Of a stretch of DNA of 64,000 nucleotides, positions 48,830 through 59,822 are shown in pieces. Within the stretch, counting starts at the first letter, position 1. The number at the start of each line of letters is the position of its first letter. The notes below the pieces were generated by a model. That model searched no databases and had not been told where the DNA came from. It saw only the letters and a list, made by a program, of their open reading frames with translations. Position numbers and translations under genes: made by a program. Origin of the DNA: Ilex aquifolium. Lineage: Eukaryota; Streptophyta; Magnoliopsida; Aquifoliales; Aquifoliaceae. Location of the stretch: the NCBI GenBank assembly GCA_951799425.1, contig OX637407.1:27463691-27527690 (forward strand), read 5' to 3'.

Positions 48830-50056
48830 GGATCCGGCTCCTCTGCTGTTCGAAAGGAACAGCAGACCCTGCTGTTCTTAAAACGGCACCGTTTGGTGCC
48901 TTTTTCAAAAAACCAATTAGACTCAAAAACAAGGGCCGGACCACAAAGATAGATGATCATCATCATAGGTTGTTTATTTTGGACAGAATACTAGTATGTT
49001 CCATACAAAACAATTTTTTTAAATTTTTAAAAAAAATTCGATGAGACCCCCACTATTTTTTAAATTTTTGTACGTATTAAAATTCGAGGCGATTAAATTT
49101 GATCCGAACTAATTAAAATTTATTTTTTATATATTAAAATTTAAGTCGATTAATAAAATTATATTTTTTACGTATTAAAATTTGAGTCGATTAAAATTCT
49201 ATTCGAGGCTCAAATCAAATTTTAATCGATCCAATTTTTTATACATTAAAAAATATATCAACGGGTATTTGGTCTAATGATACTTCTTATCTTGTTGAGG
49301 ATTTGTCTTCTTGAGGTCAAGTGTTCAAGTCCCTCTCCCCCACTCAAAAAAAAAAACATTAAAAAATATAAATTTTAATTGACTCAAATTTTAATACGTA
49401 AAAAATAAATTTGAATCAATTTGATTTGAATTTTAATAAATAAAAAATATAAATTTTAATCGATTCGAAACAAATTTTAATCGGGACTAACAGCTTAAGT
49501 AGAGCTCAAATCGACTCGAATTTTAATACGTAAAAGACTTTTAATAGGCTCAAATTTTAATACGTAAAAAAAATAAAATTTAATCAGTTCGAATCAAATT
49601 TTAAACAACTCAAATTTTAATATGTAAAAAAAAAAAAAGAATTTTAGTCTGCTCAAATTTTAATATGTAGAAAAATAAATTTTAATCGGCTCGAATTTTA
49701 ATATAATTTTATATAGAAAGATTGTTTAGAGTTTATATAGAGACAATTTTAGTATTTTAGATAATTTATTTTTATTATAAATGATGGTTTAATAAAAAAA
49801 GGTGTCAATAATATTTTTGATAATCGAATAGGTGTCTTTAAAGATATAATAAACTAAAAACTTTTTGAAAAAAAATTTATTTTGTACGGAACATACTAGT
49901 GTTCTGTCCTAAATAAATAACTCATGATGATCATTTATCTATGTGGTCCAGCCTTGTTTTTGGGTCTGATTGATTTTTTAAAAAAGACACCAAACGGTGC
50001 CGTTTTAAGAACAGCAGGGGCTGCTGTCCCTCCCGAACAGCAGAGGAGCCGGATCC
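48830..50056. mobile_element. Mutator-like non-autonomous element with long inverted termini, 1227 bp
   Basis: It begins GGATCCGGCTCCTCTGCTGT and ends in the reverse complement of this. Inverted arms of at least 200 bp follow (AACGGCACCGTTTGGTG, GATGATCAT, GAATACTAGTATGTTCC on the left; inverted on the right). Flanks are a perfect 9-bp duplication, AATCTAGAA, at 48821-48829 and 50057-50065. That length is typical of Mutator-like elements. The centre is AT-rich with reiterated AAATTTTAATACGTAAAA and has no coding frame. A SINE is nested at 49258-49355. Confidence 0.9.
49258..49355 (+). mobile_element. short SINE (family C) nested in the Mutator-like element
   Basis: About 98 bp: A-box-like TGGTCTAATGATAC, B-box-like TCAAGTGTTCAAGTCCC, C-rich segment and A-tail. 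A perfect 15-bp duplication, ACATTAAAAAATATA, flanks it at 49243-49257 and 49356-49370. It is more tRNA-like and shorter than the other SINEs here. It inserted after the Mutator-like element had arrived. Confidence 0.88.
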
Positions 50057-50170
50057 AATCTAGAAGGACTAATCTAAACCCAATTCAAGGTGGTTTGAAG
50101 TATTTAAAAGTTAGGTACAGATTTCATATTCTAGAATTGGCCTATGGAAAAAAGATTCACAGCAGGTAGT

Positions 50171-50331
50171 TGTTTCGAATCTTGGTAATTTTTTGGAGGC
50201 AAGTCGTGAGGGATGAATACGTTAATCTCAGTATGGATGGTCTGTCTTTAATCGGACCGAAGAGAAAATTAGTTGAGGTGTACGTAAGCTAATCTGAACA
50301 CCTTTGACCTTTAAATCAAAAAAAAAAAAAA
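50171..50331 (+). mobile_element. SINE fragment (family A)
   Basis: Contains TTTCGAATCTTGG, TTAGTTGAGGTGTACGTAAG and ACACCTTTGACC with a long A-run. The 5' head with the A-box is largely missing. It matches the body of the copy at 37631. Flanking duplications were not recognisable. Confidence 0.7.
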
Positions 50332-52066
50332 AAGTTTGAAATTCTCATTAGTTAATCCGAATTAAATTCGGGTTTAACCCTATTTGAACCTAAATTCTAA
50401 TTTGAAATGAGTAATTCAACAATTAAATTCGAGTTTAACATGAATTCTATTTGAACCAAAATTTTAATTGTAGGCAATTTTTTAGTTGATGGATTCAGAT
50501 TTGCATTTGTGTCAAGATTGAACTTGGGTAAAAAAATTTATAATTTGAGTTGAACTTGATTGACTTCTCAATGCATCCTACCCACCCGAGTTGTACAATT
50601 AATTCACTAACGTGAAAAAAGATATAGTGTAAATCTAAAACCTTGATTTTGTACCTCTTAATCACATAAAAATTCGAATTCAACCAATACGTTGGATTTA
50701 TGGGGTGATAATGAGCATCTGCAATTTATGTTGTAATTATAAATTTAAAAATATGTGATTGTAACAATTTCTTATTAAAAAACCCGAAAACAAGATCGCC
50801 AACTTTGAATTATCTAAAATTAGCATGAAAGATAATGGAATAACACAAGTTTCACACACAAATAGGATTGATTTATATAGTACTAGTGTGAATATAGGCA
50901 ATATAAGTGGTTGGCCTTTACAAATTGCCAAGAAATGAGGGTGTACATAGCTAGATGGTTACAATTCAACATTTCTAATCTCTTACCATTGATTAAATTA
51001 ATGTTCTAGATGAATTTGGAAGTTTTGAATTTGACTATTATTGTTGTTGTTGTGTTTGTTATTGTTGATGACGCGCACATCTAACACAACCGTGGAAATT
51101 ACTCGGCGGGTAAGCGTCAATACAATCTTCCTCATTCATATCATTTTAAAAAAACTCAACCTTTGACTCTTCTTGGTATTCATATGATTAAAAAACAAAA
51201 ACCCAAAAAAACCTAAACTTTACTCTTCTAACGTAATAGGTTGATTAATTCGTACGCGTTACAGTACGTGAAAAAAAAAAAGCCGGCTAATTTGACTTTG
51301 ATTCTCAAAAGATGTTTTTATTTTTAATATGCATCTTCAAGTATTAAAAATTTTAATTCGTATCCTTAAAGTTATGAATTAATAATAATGTGAACTTGAC
51401 TCAGACTATAGTTTAATTTTATATTATAAATTAAAGCACGTGAGATGTAAGTATTTCAGACATGAAAATGAAGTATGTTCATTGCACCAGGCCTTCATCT
51501 GCGATTAATTGGACACAGTTTTGTGTATCGAAAACAGAATTTTATTAATTAGATAAAGGCTAATTATATCATGTGCAACTCACATGAGACGCTAACAGTC
51601 TGTGAATTTACACATAAATTCATGTCCGAAACACTTGCAATTCATGTGTATCAATTTATGATAAAAAAAAATATTTGAATAGTAGTTTGAATCAAGTCTA
51701 CATTATTACTAATTTATAATGTTTAGGATATAAATTAAAATTTTTAATATTTAAAAGTATAAATTAAAAATTAAAATATCTTTGGAGTACAAAGTGAAAT
51801 TAACCCTAACAATAAAACTACGCCGTGGACCTTGGAACCCTTCAAAACGTTCCAATGGAAAATTTTCAACACAACAACGCCTAACAAAGACTTCCCAGCG
51901 CACTTCAATATCAAACACGTAACAAATAATCTTGAGATTGTTCTTCATATTAATTATCTTGTCTTTCCATTCGATCCAAAATCCAAAACCCCCCTCTTTC
52001 TTTTTTCCATCTTCAACCTCTTAATCTTCAAAGTTTCAGTGATCATAACAACAAATCCACACAATC
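50332..52066. other. intergenic and upstream region of the MMP gene
   Basis: AT-rich, with a TTG/GTT trinucleotide run at about 51040-51066. Short frames (for example 51832-52206 +, which overlaps the MMP start in another frame) are not genes. The MMP leader just before 52067 is CT- and CA-rich; a TATA box cannot be assigned with confidence. Confidence 0.45.
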
Positions 52067-53158
52067 ATGAATACCCAGATCTTCTTGTCTTTGCTTTTTC
52101 TCTCTCTTCTCAACACCAAAATATCTGCTCATTTCTTCCCCAATATATCTTCAATACCCCCTTCTTTCATCTCCAATACCACCGCCGGCCAGTGGGCAAG
52201 TTTTAACAAGCTTCTGGGCTGCCACACCGGCCAGAAAGTCGATGGCGTAGCCAAACTCAAGAGATACTTTCAGTACTTTGGTTATTTAAACAGCTCCACC
52301 AACTGCACCGACGATTTCGATGACGTTTTCGAGTCAGCTCTCAGAATTTACCAGCTCAACTTCAATCTCAACGCCACAGGCGAGCTCGACGGACCAACGC
52401 TTAAAAAACTCGTATCACCCAGATGCGGAAACGCAGATATAATCAACGGCACAAGTTCGATGAACTCCGGGAAAGGATCGTCTGCGACTCCGATCCACCT
52501 TCACACTGTCTCTCATTACGCTTTCTTCCCAGGCCAACCACGGTGGCCGGCGAGTAGGACCGAATTAAGCTACGGGTTTTCGCCAAACAATCAAATCTCC
52601 GACACTGTAAAAAACGTGTTCTCACGCGCCTTTGAAAGGTGGTCGGAAGTGACGCCGTTGACTTTCACGGAGACGACTTCGTTTTACACGGCCGATATCA
52701 AAATCGGCTTCTTCGCCGGCGACCACGGAGATGGAGAGACGTTTGATGGGGTTTTGGGGACATTAGCTCATGCGTTTTCGCCACCGAGTGGGAGGCTACA
52801 CTTGGACGACGACGAGAACTGGGTGGTCGACGGCAACTTTATCAATGCTCCTTCGGGAACTTCCGCCGTCGATTTGGAGTCTGTGGCGGTCCATGAAATC
52901 GGGCATTTACTGGGTTTGGGTCATTCTTCAGTTGAAGGAGCGATTATGTACCCGACTATAACGTCGGGTTCCCGAAAGACTGAGCTTACCAACGATGATA
53001 TAGATGGGATCCAGGTTTTATACGGGGCTAACCCGAATTATAATGGGACATCCACTTTAACTCCGGCACAGAGAGATACAAATGGGGCCCACTTTTTGGG
53101 TCCATTTTGTGATATTTGGTTTTTAATATCACTTGGATTTGTGTTATTTCTTTTGTAA
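52067..53158 (+). CDS. matrix metalloproteinase (metalloendoproteinase, 2-/3-/5-MMP type)
   Basis: A secreted zinc endopeptidase of the matrixin family, made as a latent precursor and probably held at the cell surface. One uninterrupted frame of 363 residues, as is usual for plant MMPs. Signal peptide about 1-21 (IFLSLLFLSLL, cleavage near ISA-HF). The propeptide has a peptidoglycan-binding-like helical region (about 56-112). The cysteine switch PRCGNAD is at 118-124, where Cys120 would cap the zinc. The catalytic domain starts near 150. It includes the calcium/zinc-binding GDHGDGETFDG region (218-228), the zinc site HEIGHLLGLGH (276-286; His276, His280, His286, Glu277) and the Met-turn at Met294. 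The C-terminal hydrophobic stretch 349-363 after a short linker suggests a GPI-anchor signal. Several N-glycosylation sequons lie in the propeptide. There is no hemopexin domain, as in all plant members. Codons are GC-richer than the surroundings. Confidence 0.97.
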   Translation: MNTQIFLSLLFLSLLNTKISAHFFPNISSIPPSFISNTTAGQWASFNKLLGCHTGQKVDGVAKLKRYFQYFGYLNSSTNCTDDFDDVFESALRIYQLNFNLNATGELDGPTLKKLVSPRCGNADIINGTSSMNSGKGSSATPIHLHTVSHYAFFPGQPRWPASRTELSYGFSPNNQISDTVKNVFSRAFERWSEVTPLTFTETTSFYTADIKIGFFAGDHGDGETFDGVLGTLAHAFSPPSGRLHLDDDENWVVDGNFINAPSGTSAVDLESVAVHEIGHLLGLGHSSVEGAIMYPTITSGSRKTELTNDDIDGIQVLYGANPNYNGTSTLTPAQRDTNGAHFLGPFCDIWFLISLGFVLFLL

Positions 53159-53860
53159 ATATAATTTCAATTTATTTTGTATTTATTATTCACAGACCAT
53201 AGAATTGAACCTGGTGATTATATACCAGTTCAGTTGTGATTTTTCAGATATAGTGGTATAGGGTACATGTGAGATTACTTGTATAATTTCCATATTTTTA
53301 TCGAATATTCGTTTATTATATATTGGTTATTTTTGGATTTAAGTATTTTTTTTTAAATTAAGATTTAGGATAGGAATTATAAAAATTGATTGATTTTGGA
53401 ATCGATACATCTTACATGATTGCGTACATTCTTTTTTTTTTATTATTTTTATTTTTATCGATAGACATGTATGAATTTGCATTTGATATATGTTAACAAA
53501 TATTATTGTTAAAAAACTTAGAGAAAGATGATATGAATCCTATCTCCTATAGTGAAGACTTATTCTTATTTATCGATAGAGAAATTTTTGTTAAATAATT
53601 AATTTATAGCCCGCCTTATTTCCCCTAAATAGTAGATTATTATATTGAACTTAAAAAACAATATTGGAATATTGAACCCTCTTCATTTTCTAAACATGAT
53701 TTATAAATTTCATAGAAAATTTATGCGAAATTATTAGGTTTATATTTAAATTTAAGAGGTGTGGATGATAATTAGATAGAAGTATTGGATCCACTAAATA
53801 AAATGGATCGATATAAATCAAATTAGATATGTCATGAACTCTATTTAATGTGGTTTAAGT
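53159..53860. other. downstream of the MMP gene, no gene seen
   Basis: 3' UTR followed by AT-rich spacer. No repeat or coding signal recognised. Confidence 0.45.
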
Positions 53861-54022
53861 AATGCTAGATTAATTTAAAAACTAAACTTAAAAATTAGAC
53901 TTGATAATCTCAATCATTGAATAGGTAGTGGGTCTCAATAAATGTTGAGATCCACAGTGAAATCAATAGTTATAATTATCAAGTCTAATTTTTAAGTCTA
54001 TTTTTTAAATATATGTAGCATT
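53861..54022. mobile_element. short MITE, same family as 23007-23170
   Basis: About 162 bp: AATGCTAGATTAATTT at the left and ATGTAGCATT at the right. The core AATCATTGAATAGGTAGTGG-like segment, GAGATCCACAGT and TCAAGTCTAATTTTTAAGTC are in the same order as in the E1 alpha intron copy. The interior is itself nearly palindromic. Confidence 0.7.
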
Positions 54023-54202
54023 GCTCAATATGATTTATAAATTATTGTATCATAACATAATATATTGGCAACTCTAGCCGTAGGTGTGAAAGTGTGGCCC
54101 AAAATACCATGAATGGGTCCGGCCCATATTTACTGCTTCTCCAATTCGTAGACTGATTCTTAAGAAGGCAATGTTTGTTGGTCTGGATCTCTTCATGGCC
54201 TC

Positions 54203-55447
54203 TAGGGGAGCAGTTTGGGCGGGCTAACCCGAGTTCAACCTAAAAAATAAGGCTCGGATAGTTTTAAAATTGAGTTTTTTGGTTGTAAGTATAATTTTTT
54301 AGACTTATTTGAAGAAAAATGTATGTATAAGTTATTTATTTTATTAAGTTCAATTTTAATAACACATATTGATTGGCAGTTATATATCTAATCAAATATG
54401 TAAAAAATTTATTAAACTCTCTCACTATCTCTCCCCTATTTTCTCTCCATCTCTCTCTCTTTCCCCATTACTTTCCCATCTCTCCCCTATTTTTTCATCT
54501 AACCGTTTCTCCCTCTCCCTATTTTTTCTATCTCTCTCTATTTATATCAACATTACAACAACACAATTACACTAATCAGTTGTACCAATCAATTACAATT
54601 GTCTTATAATACACCAAACAGTTACTCATGTATTCTAATAAACCAAACAACTACACAAATTTATAATATCAATTCAATTTGTCATTCAGTTGTTCACATA
54701 AACTTAATAGTTGAAATATTTAGTATCACGACATCATTACACAAATCATATATATCAAATTTAGTATAATGGTAAATCCAATTTGGTGTATATAATGGTG
54801 TAACCATATCGTAATACTAAATGATGTAACTCTTTGATTTATGCAAATATCAAAATGACAAATTGGGTTGGTGTTGTAATTTCGTATAATTGTTTAGTGT
54901 AACTGTTTGGTTTATTAGAACACATGAGTAACTGTTTAGTGTATTATAGGGTAATTGTAATTAATTGGTATAACTGATTAGTGTAATTATGTTGTGTAAC
55001 GCTGATATAAGGAGAGAGAAAAAGGGAGAGAATAAAGAAATAGGGGGAGAGGGAATGAGAGAGAGAAAAAAATAGGGGGAGAGAGATGAAAAAATTAAAT
55101 CAATTTTTTGCATATTTAAAAAAAAATATCAATATGAGAGAAAGAGATAGAGAAAAAATAGAGAAGAAAGAGTGAAAGAGTAATGGAGAGAGAGTAATGG
55201 AGTATTAAATACTCTTTTAGTCTTTTTAAAAAAAAATGCACTTAGGATTAAATAAATTTCATTAATATAGTTTAGCTCAAATAAATCTAAATTTTTATAC
55301 CGATTTTCAAATTACCCTTTAAAATTTTAGGTTGAGCCTGAGTTCAAAAACTCCAACCTAAATTGAATTCGGGTACTACTTGGGTTGAACCCTTGGGTTA
55401 TCGGGTTCAACCTGAACCCAAAAAATTAAAATAAATAAATAAATAAG

Positions 55448-55485
<38 letters not shown>

Positions 55486-55960
55486 TAACCACTAGGGTTT
55501 TGGCTTTCTACCTCTCATGCACCTTTCTGCCTTTCTTCATCTCTCAGCCTTTCTCTTACTTTCTCTTAGCCTCCCTCTCACTCCCTCTCAGCCTTGATCT
55601 CGTGCCGAAGCTTTTGTGGCTATGGCATCTCAGATCTAGTGGCTATGGCGCCGAAGATGGACAGTGGTTGTGCTGGCAGTATGGTGTAGTGGCTGTGTGG
55701 GTAGTGGTTGTGGTAGCGATGAGCAGTGGCTGTGGTGGCAATGGTGGTGGCTATGGTATTTTGGTTTAATTTCGTTGTGTTATGTTTTAATTGAGTTGTA
55801 TAATTTTCTTTGGGATAATTTGTAACCCGAATTAAAATACCTGAATTCAACCCGAGACCCCCCGAAATTAACTTGGACAATACTCGAGTTGAGTATCTCG
55901 GGTTGAGTTCGGATTCGGGTTCAATATTATATACAAGGTTGAATTAGTGTTTACCCCTCA
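54203..55960. mobile_element. possible decayed hAT-type element containing a large hairpin
   Basis: The left candidate end TAGGGGAGCAGTTTGGG and right complement TGAGGGGTAAACAC are weakly alike. The interior next to both ends is rich in AACCCGA/TTCAACC words typical of plant hAT derivatives. No 8-bp duplication was found, so the outer limits are uncertain. It encloses the palindrome 54395-55125 and an (AT)n microsatellite at 55451-55478. Confidence 0.35.
54395..55125. repeat. large imperfect palindrome (hairpin), about 730 bp
   Basis: The left arm (about 54395-54765) is CT-rich at its outer end, then carries TTATATCAACATTAC, ACACAATTACACTAATCAG, AAACAGTTACTCATGT and AATTTGTCATT. The right arm (about 54775-55125) holds the reverse complements in reverse order: AATGACAAATT-like, ACATGAGTAACTGTTT, CTGATTAGTGTAATTATGTTG, CGCTGATATAAGGAGAG. 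The symmetry centre is near 54770. No coding frame. It could be an inverted duplication or a foldback transposon and could give a long double-stranded RNA if transcribed. Confidence 0.8.
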
Positions 55961-57650
55961 ATCCGCCCGAGTTGTACCCCAAAATTGGCCTCAAGTGAGA
56001 ATAATATATTTGGTGGCTGAAACCTATTTCTTAAAAGAAGTTGCCACCAATTCAAAGGTAGCTCAAATAATAATAGGGACGAGTTTTAAACTCAGACGTC
56101 TTGAGTTCAAATTTTAACAACTCTTTAGGGAATGAATACCTTAGTTTTAGTGTCCTTTAACCGGACCGTGAAAGAAATTAATCGAGGTGCACGTAAAGCT
56201 GATCCCAGAAAATCCATAGTTTAGATGAATTTAACCAAATCGAAAAGGAGATTAATCGAGATGTAGATAAGCGTCCCAGACAAATTTGTAGTTTAGATGA
56301 GTTTAGAAGCAAGCCATTTTGTTTGAACCATAACCACAGTAACATCATCATCTCAACCATTGTAGCCAAAATCTATTTAATATTAGGGTGGCATCGTGTT
56401 GAGCGGGCTGGGCTAGATTCAGCTTGCCCAAAGCAAGGGTGACTAACCCTAATGGGCCCTAAGTGAGTTAATCATTGGGTCATCTTCATTGTTGATCCTG
56501 AGGCAGACCATGAAAAAGATCCAAGACCCATCTTCGAGACAATGGGCTTACACACGACCTGTCAAAGACCTGGGACAAACCATGACCCATGGACCAATTC
56601 CAATACTTGATTATTTTGTGACATCCATGCAAGTGCCTGAAGAAATGTACATTGATTTATTTTTTTCTTTCTTTCTTTTAGGTCTCCCAATGCTCAATTT
56701 TTCATTATTTTCTTTAATTTTAAATGGGTCCAAGGAAAAAAAATCCATCACTACGCCTTAACCTAAGCTGCTTGTCATGCAAATCTCGACGTTTGCTTGA
56801 AATTCACAATTTTGACGTTCTAAGAAACTTTTGAGTATAAGCGTTATTTATTATAGAATTTAGCAGGGCTTCCTTTCTTGTTATAGGTAGATATTTGCAG
56901 CTTATTATTGATCCAAGTTGATCTAATTTTCATGTTAACCAATTGATCGTGATAAATATGTTACTTCATTTTCGATAGATGTGGTTTCTAAGCTTAGTGT
57001 AATTGATTTTAATCACAGCAACTTAGAAGATAAAATAGTAGCACAGTACACGAGACTCTAGTTATTATTACTTTATACAAAGAAATTAATTTTGTAACTT
57101 GAACCTTTGATGTTTAGATTACAATAAAACAATCTTACTGTTATGTTAATGTCAAGATGATATTATCATTCTTTGATCCCAAGGGTAGGTGGTTCATAAT
57201 GTCATATTCGAGAAAGGCTTCTGTTGGTCATTATCAATGTGGTCCAACACAAACATGCATCAAAGGAACAAGACTTGCAAGTTGCAGTAGAAATTTTTGT
57301 TTGGTAATGACTAAAAAAGCTTGAAGAGTACTCAAATTTGACCAATCTCTGTAGCATTGTCATATTGTGTCTCATATCGTTCCCGTATTCCGTATAATAA
57401 CCAAATCAAATAAAGGAAACAGGTATGGAAATGATGAATTCAACCCACCTTTAGTTAGTTTTCATTGAATGTAATGCAGAGAAGACAAAGGTACTTTACA
57501 GTTGTTGCCCTAGTGGCTTCGTGTTGGATCAGAGATGTAGCAATCAAAACACTCTTGCTGACTTTATCTTTCCAGAGGTTTCACTCACGCCACAGCCTCA
57601 AAGTAAATATCTATCAAAATATTGCGCCTCGTAAGTTGAATTCTCCACTT
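55961..57650. other. intergenic with a SINE, no gene seen
   Basis: Apart from the SINE at 56054-56283, this is AT-rich spacer. Frames at 56489-56761 (+) and 57465-57662 (+) have no recognisable product. Confidence 0.45.
56054..56283 (+). mobile_element. rearranged SINE (family A)
   Basis: Head GGTAGCTCAAATAATAATAG and AGACGTCTTGAGTTCAAAT; body TTAATCGAGGTGCACGTAAA. The segment 56157-56215 (TTAACCGGACCG to CCCAGA) recurs in diverged form at about 56230-56283 (TTAACCAAATCG to CCCAGA), so the 3' part was partly duplicated. There is no A-tail. Confidence 0.65.
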
Positions 57651-57930
57651 ATAAAATCATAATAACGTTTAATATTGATCTATTTTTATCCAATAATATA
57701 AAATTCATCCCAAAATTTTATTTTTCGCTCAAAAACATCTTTTTTATTGTACGGCCTCCAATACTTAGATAACCCCCATCAATTCACATGTATATATCTC
57801 TTCTCTCTCATACCTATTTTTTATTTTTTTTTATTAATTCAATTTTAAATTGTGTGATGAAAAAGAAAAAAATAAATTTTAAATGTTGCACTATTAATAT
57901 TCGATTTTGAATATTACAAAGTATTTTGGG
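57651..57930 (+). repeat. uninterrupted copy of the repeat split by the LTR palindrome
   Basis: AAATCATAATAACG, ATATAAAATTCAT, AAAAACATCTTTTTT, ACGGCCTCCAATA, TTAGATAACCCCC and AATTTTAAATTGTG match the two segments 38569-38647 and 40076-40313 in order. It has no insertion between them. It serves as a paralogous empty site. The repeat's own class is unknown. Confidence 0.7.
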
Positions 57931-58796
57931 TTATTGCTATTATTTGATAAATTACTTTCTAATCCCCTTCATAAAAATATATTGAACCAACAATTACTCC
58001 AAAAACTTAAAGGGTAAATTACACTCGCACCCCCTGACATTTGGTTTTATTACACGGATACTTCCTCACGTTTTAAAAATAACACTTGTGACAACCGCAC
58101 CCCTTTTGTGTGACAGACGTTAACTATTTCATTAAAAAGACTTTTTTTACCCTTATAATATTGAGATTAACAATCTCTTAATCAAATATGTCTTAAAAAA
58201 TTTAATTAAATCAAACCAATCTACTAATTAAGGTAATTTCTCTCCAAAATTCTTTCAATTATAGTTAATTTTATTCATTAATTTAAATTTGGCCCCCAAA
58301 TTCAATTATAATTTATACAAAATTAACACCATCACCATGCACCACCAATTACCGTCTCCACCACCAGGGAAATCAAGCACACAAACCCACCCAATTTGCC
58401 TCCAAATCTACAACACAAACCTACCAAATCATTAATCTCCACCGCCACAACCCACCTTCCAGTGAAATCCACCAAGCACTGTGAGTCCCCAACCCAGAAA
58501 CAAACCCCTCTACAACACCCAGAAACAAACCCCTCCCCTTCCCCCACTGCCTGAGATTCTCTGTCTCTGTGTGTGTGGCTGATGGACAATATAGCGCCCC
58601 CCTTCGACTATGAAGAACTCAGATTTGAAGTGTTTGGTTGTGGCTAAAAGTGGTGGGTGGCTGAGACAAGTTTTCGATTTTGAGATGTTTGGCAGTGCCT
58701 TGAGGAGGTGGGTTCGGATTTTGAGTTTTTTGGGTATTGGCGGTGATGGCTTTGTTGTGGTGTTGGTGGTGTGTGATTGTAGGCGACGGACACTAG

Positions 58797-58889
58797 TGGG
58801 AAGTGGGGTTGGTGGTTGTGGGTGGCGGACACGGGTGGGAAATGGGGTTGGTGGTTGTGGGTGGAGGACGCTGGTGGGAAATGGTGGTG
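58797..58889. repeat. 39-bp minisatellite inside the Mutator-like element
   Basis: Two full and one partial copies of a G-rich unit starting GTGGGAAATGGGGTTGGTGG and ending GGACGCTG or GGACACGG. The preceding ACGGACACTA looks like the end of another copy. Confidence 0.85.
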
Positions 58890-58979
58890 GAAGCTGCGAT
58901 TTCACGCAGGGGTTTCCTTTTCTCTATCTGTCTATGTGTATGTATATATGTATGTGTATACATATATATACACGCACAC

Positions 58980-59658
58980 TAGAGGTGTCAAACGTGTCGG
59001 GTTAAATGGGTGACGGGTGAAAAATATGTAAACTCGTACACGACACGTTTAATAAACAGGTGAAAAATCTCAACACGAACACGACCCGTTTAATAAACGG
59101 GTAACACAACACGACTCGTTTAACCCGTTTAATTTTTAAAAAATTATATCAACAAATTTTAATACTTTTTTTTTTTATTGCAAATTGTACTTACCTCAAA
59201 AAAGATGAATTTTTAACCAAATCTCATAAAAATCAGACTTGAAGGCTTAAAAAAAATGAAAGAGGCCATTGTTTTTTATAGGCAACTCAACCCTCCCCAT
59301 CTCCCCTCATTTTCCAATGTGGGACAAAAACAAAAGGCATTGATTTGCCTTTGTCGTTGAAGTGCTCTCCATCTCCCCTCCTTTGTCTTTGAATTACTGC
59401 TTTATTTTTTTTTGTATTGATTTCTTTACTTCTTTTTTTCTTGCTAATTTTTTAAAATAATTATTAATTTATTATTATATTAATTTTATTTAAACGAGTA
59501 AACGTGTGATAAACAGTTTGATAGGTCTCACCCGAACACGACCCGTTTATTAAACGTGTTTGGCGTGTCAACCCGTTTATCACCCAAACCTGTTAAAGTC
59601 TCACCCAAACCCATTTAATTCGTGTTGATTCGTGTCGTGTTGGATTTTGACAATACTA
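58980..59658. mobile_element. hAT-type element nested in the Mutator-like element
   Basis: Ends TAGAGGTGTCAAACG and (complement) TAGTATTGTCAAAATCC. A perfect 8-bp duplication, ACGCACAC, lies at 58972-58979 and 59659-59666. Subterminal regions contain many copies of ACACGAC, ACCCGTTTA and TTTAATAAACGGGT on both strands, as expected for transposase-binding repeats. The middle is AT-rich and non-coding. Confidence 0.88.
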
Positions 59659-59822
59659 ACGCACACACAGAGATGGGCTGAGGGAGAGGGAGGGAGAGCA
59701 ATAAGACTGATGATTTTCGGTTAGTTCTTTGCCCAGAGAGGGAGAAAGGGAGAATGCACTGGGATTACTGTGCAGAGGAGGCGTAGGGTTAGGGATATGG
59801 CTTGGGGTTTGAATTTGAGTTT

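Noticed and set aside
49258..49340. Possible functional tRNA gene
   Set aside because: A- and B-box-like segments are present, but the acceptor stem and anticodon arm do not form and an A-tail with target duplications shows retroposition.
58510..59005. 131-residue frames on both strands in the Mutator-like element
   Set aside because: Low-complexity Pro/His/Thr on one strand and Gly/Val/Arg on the other, driven by the G-rich minisatellite; not a captured protein that I can recognise.
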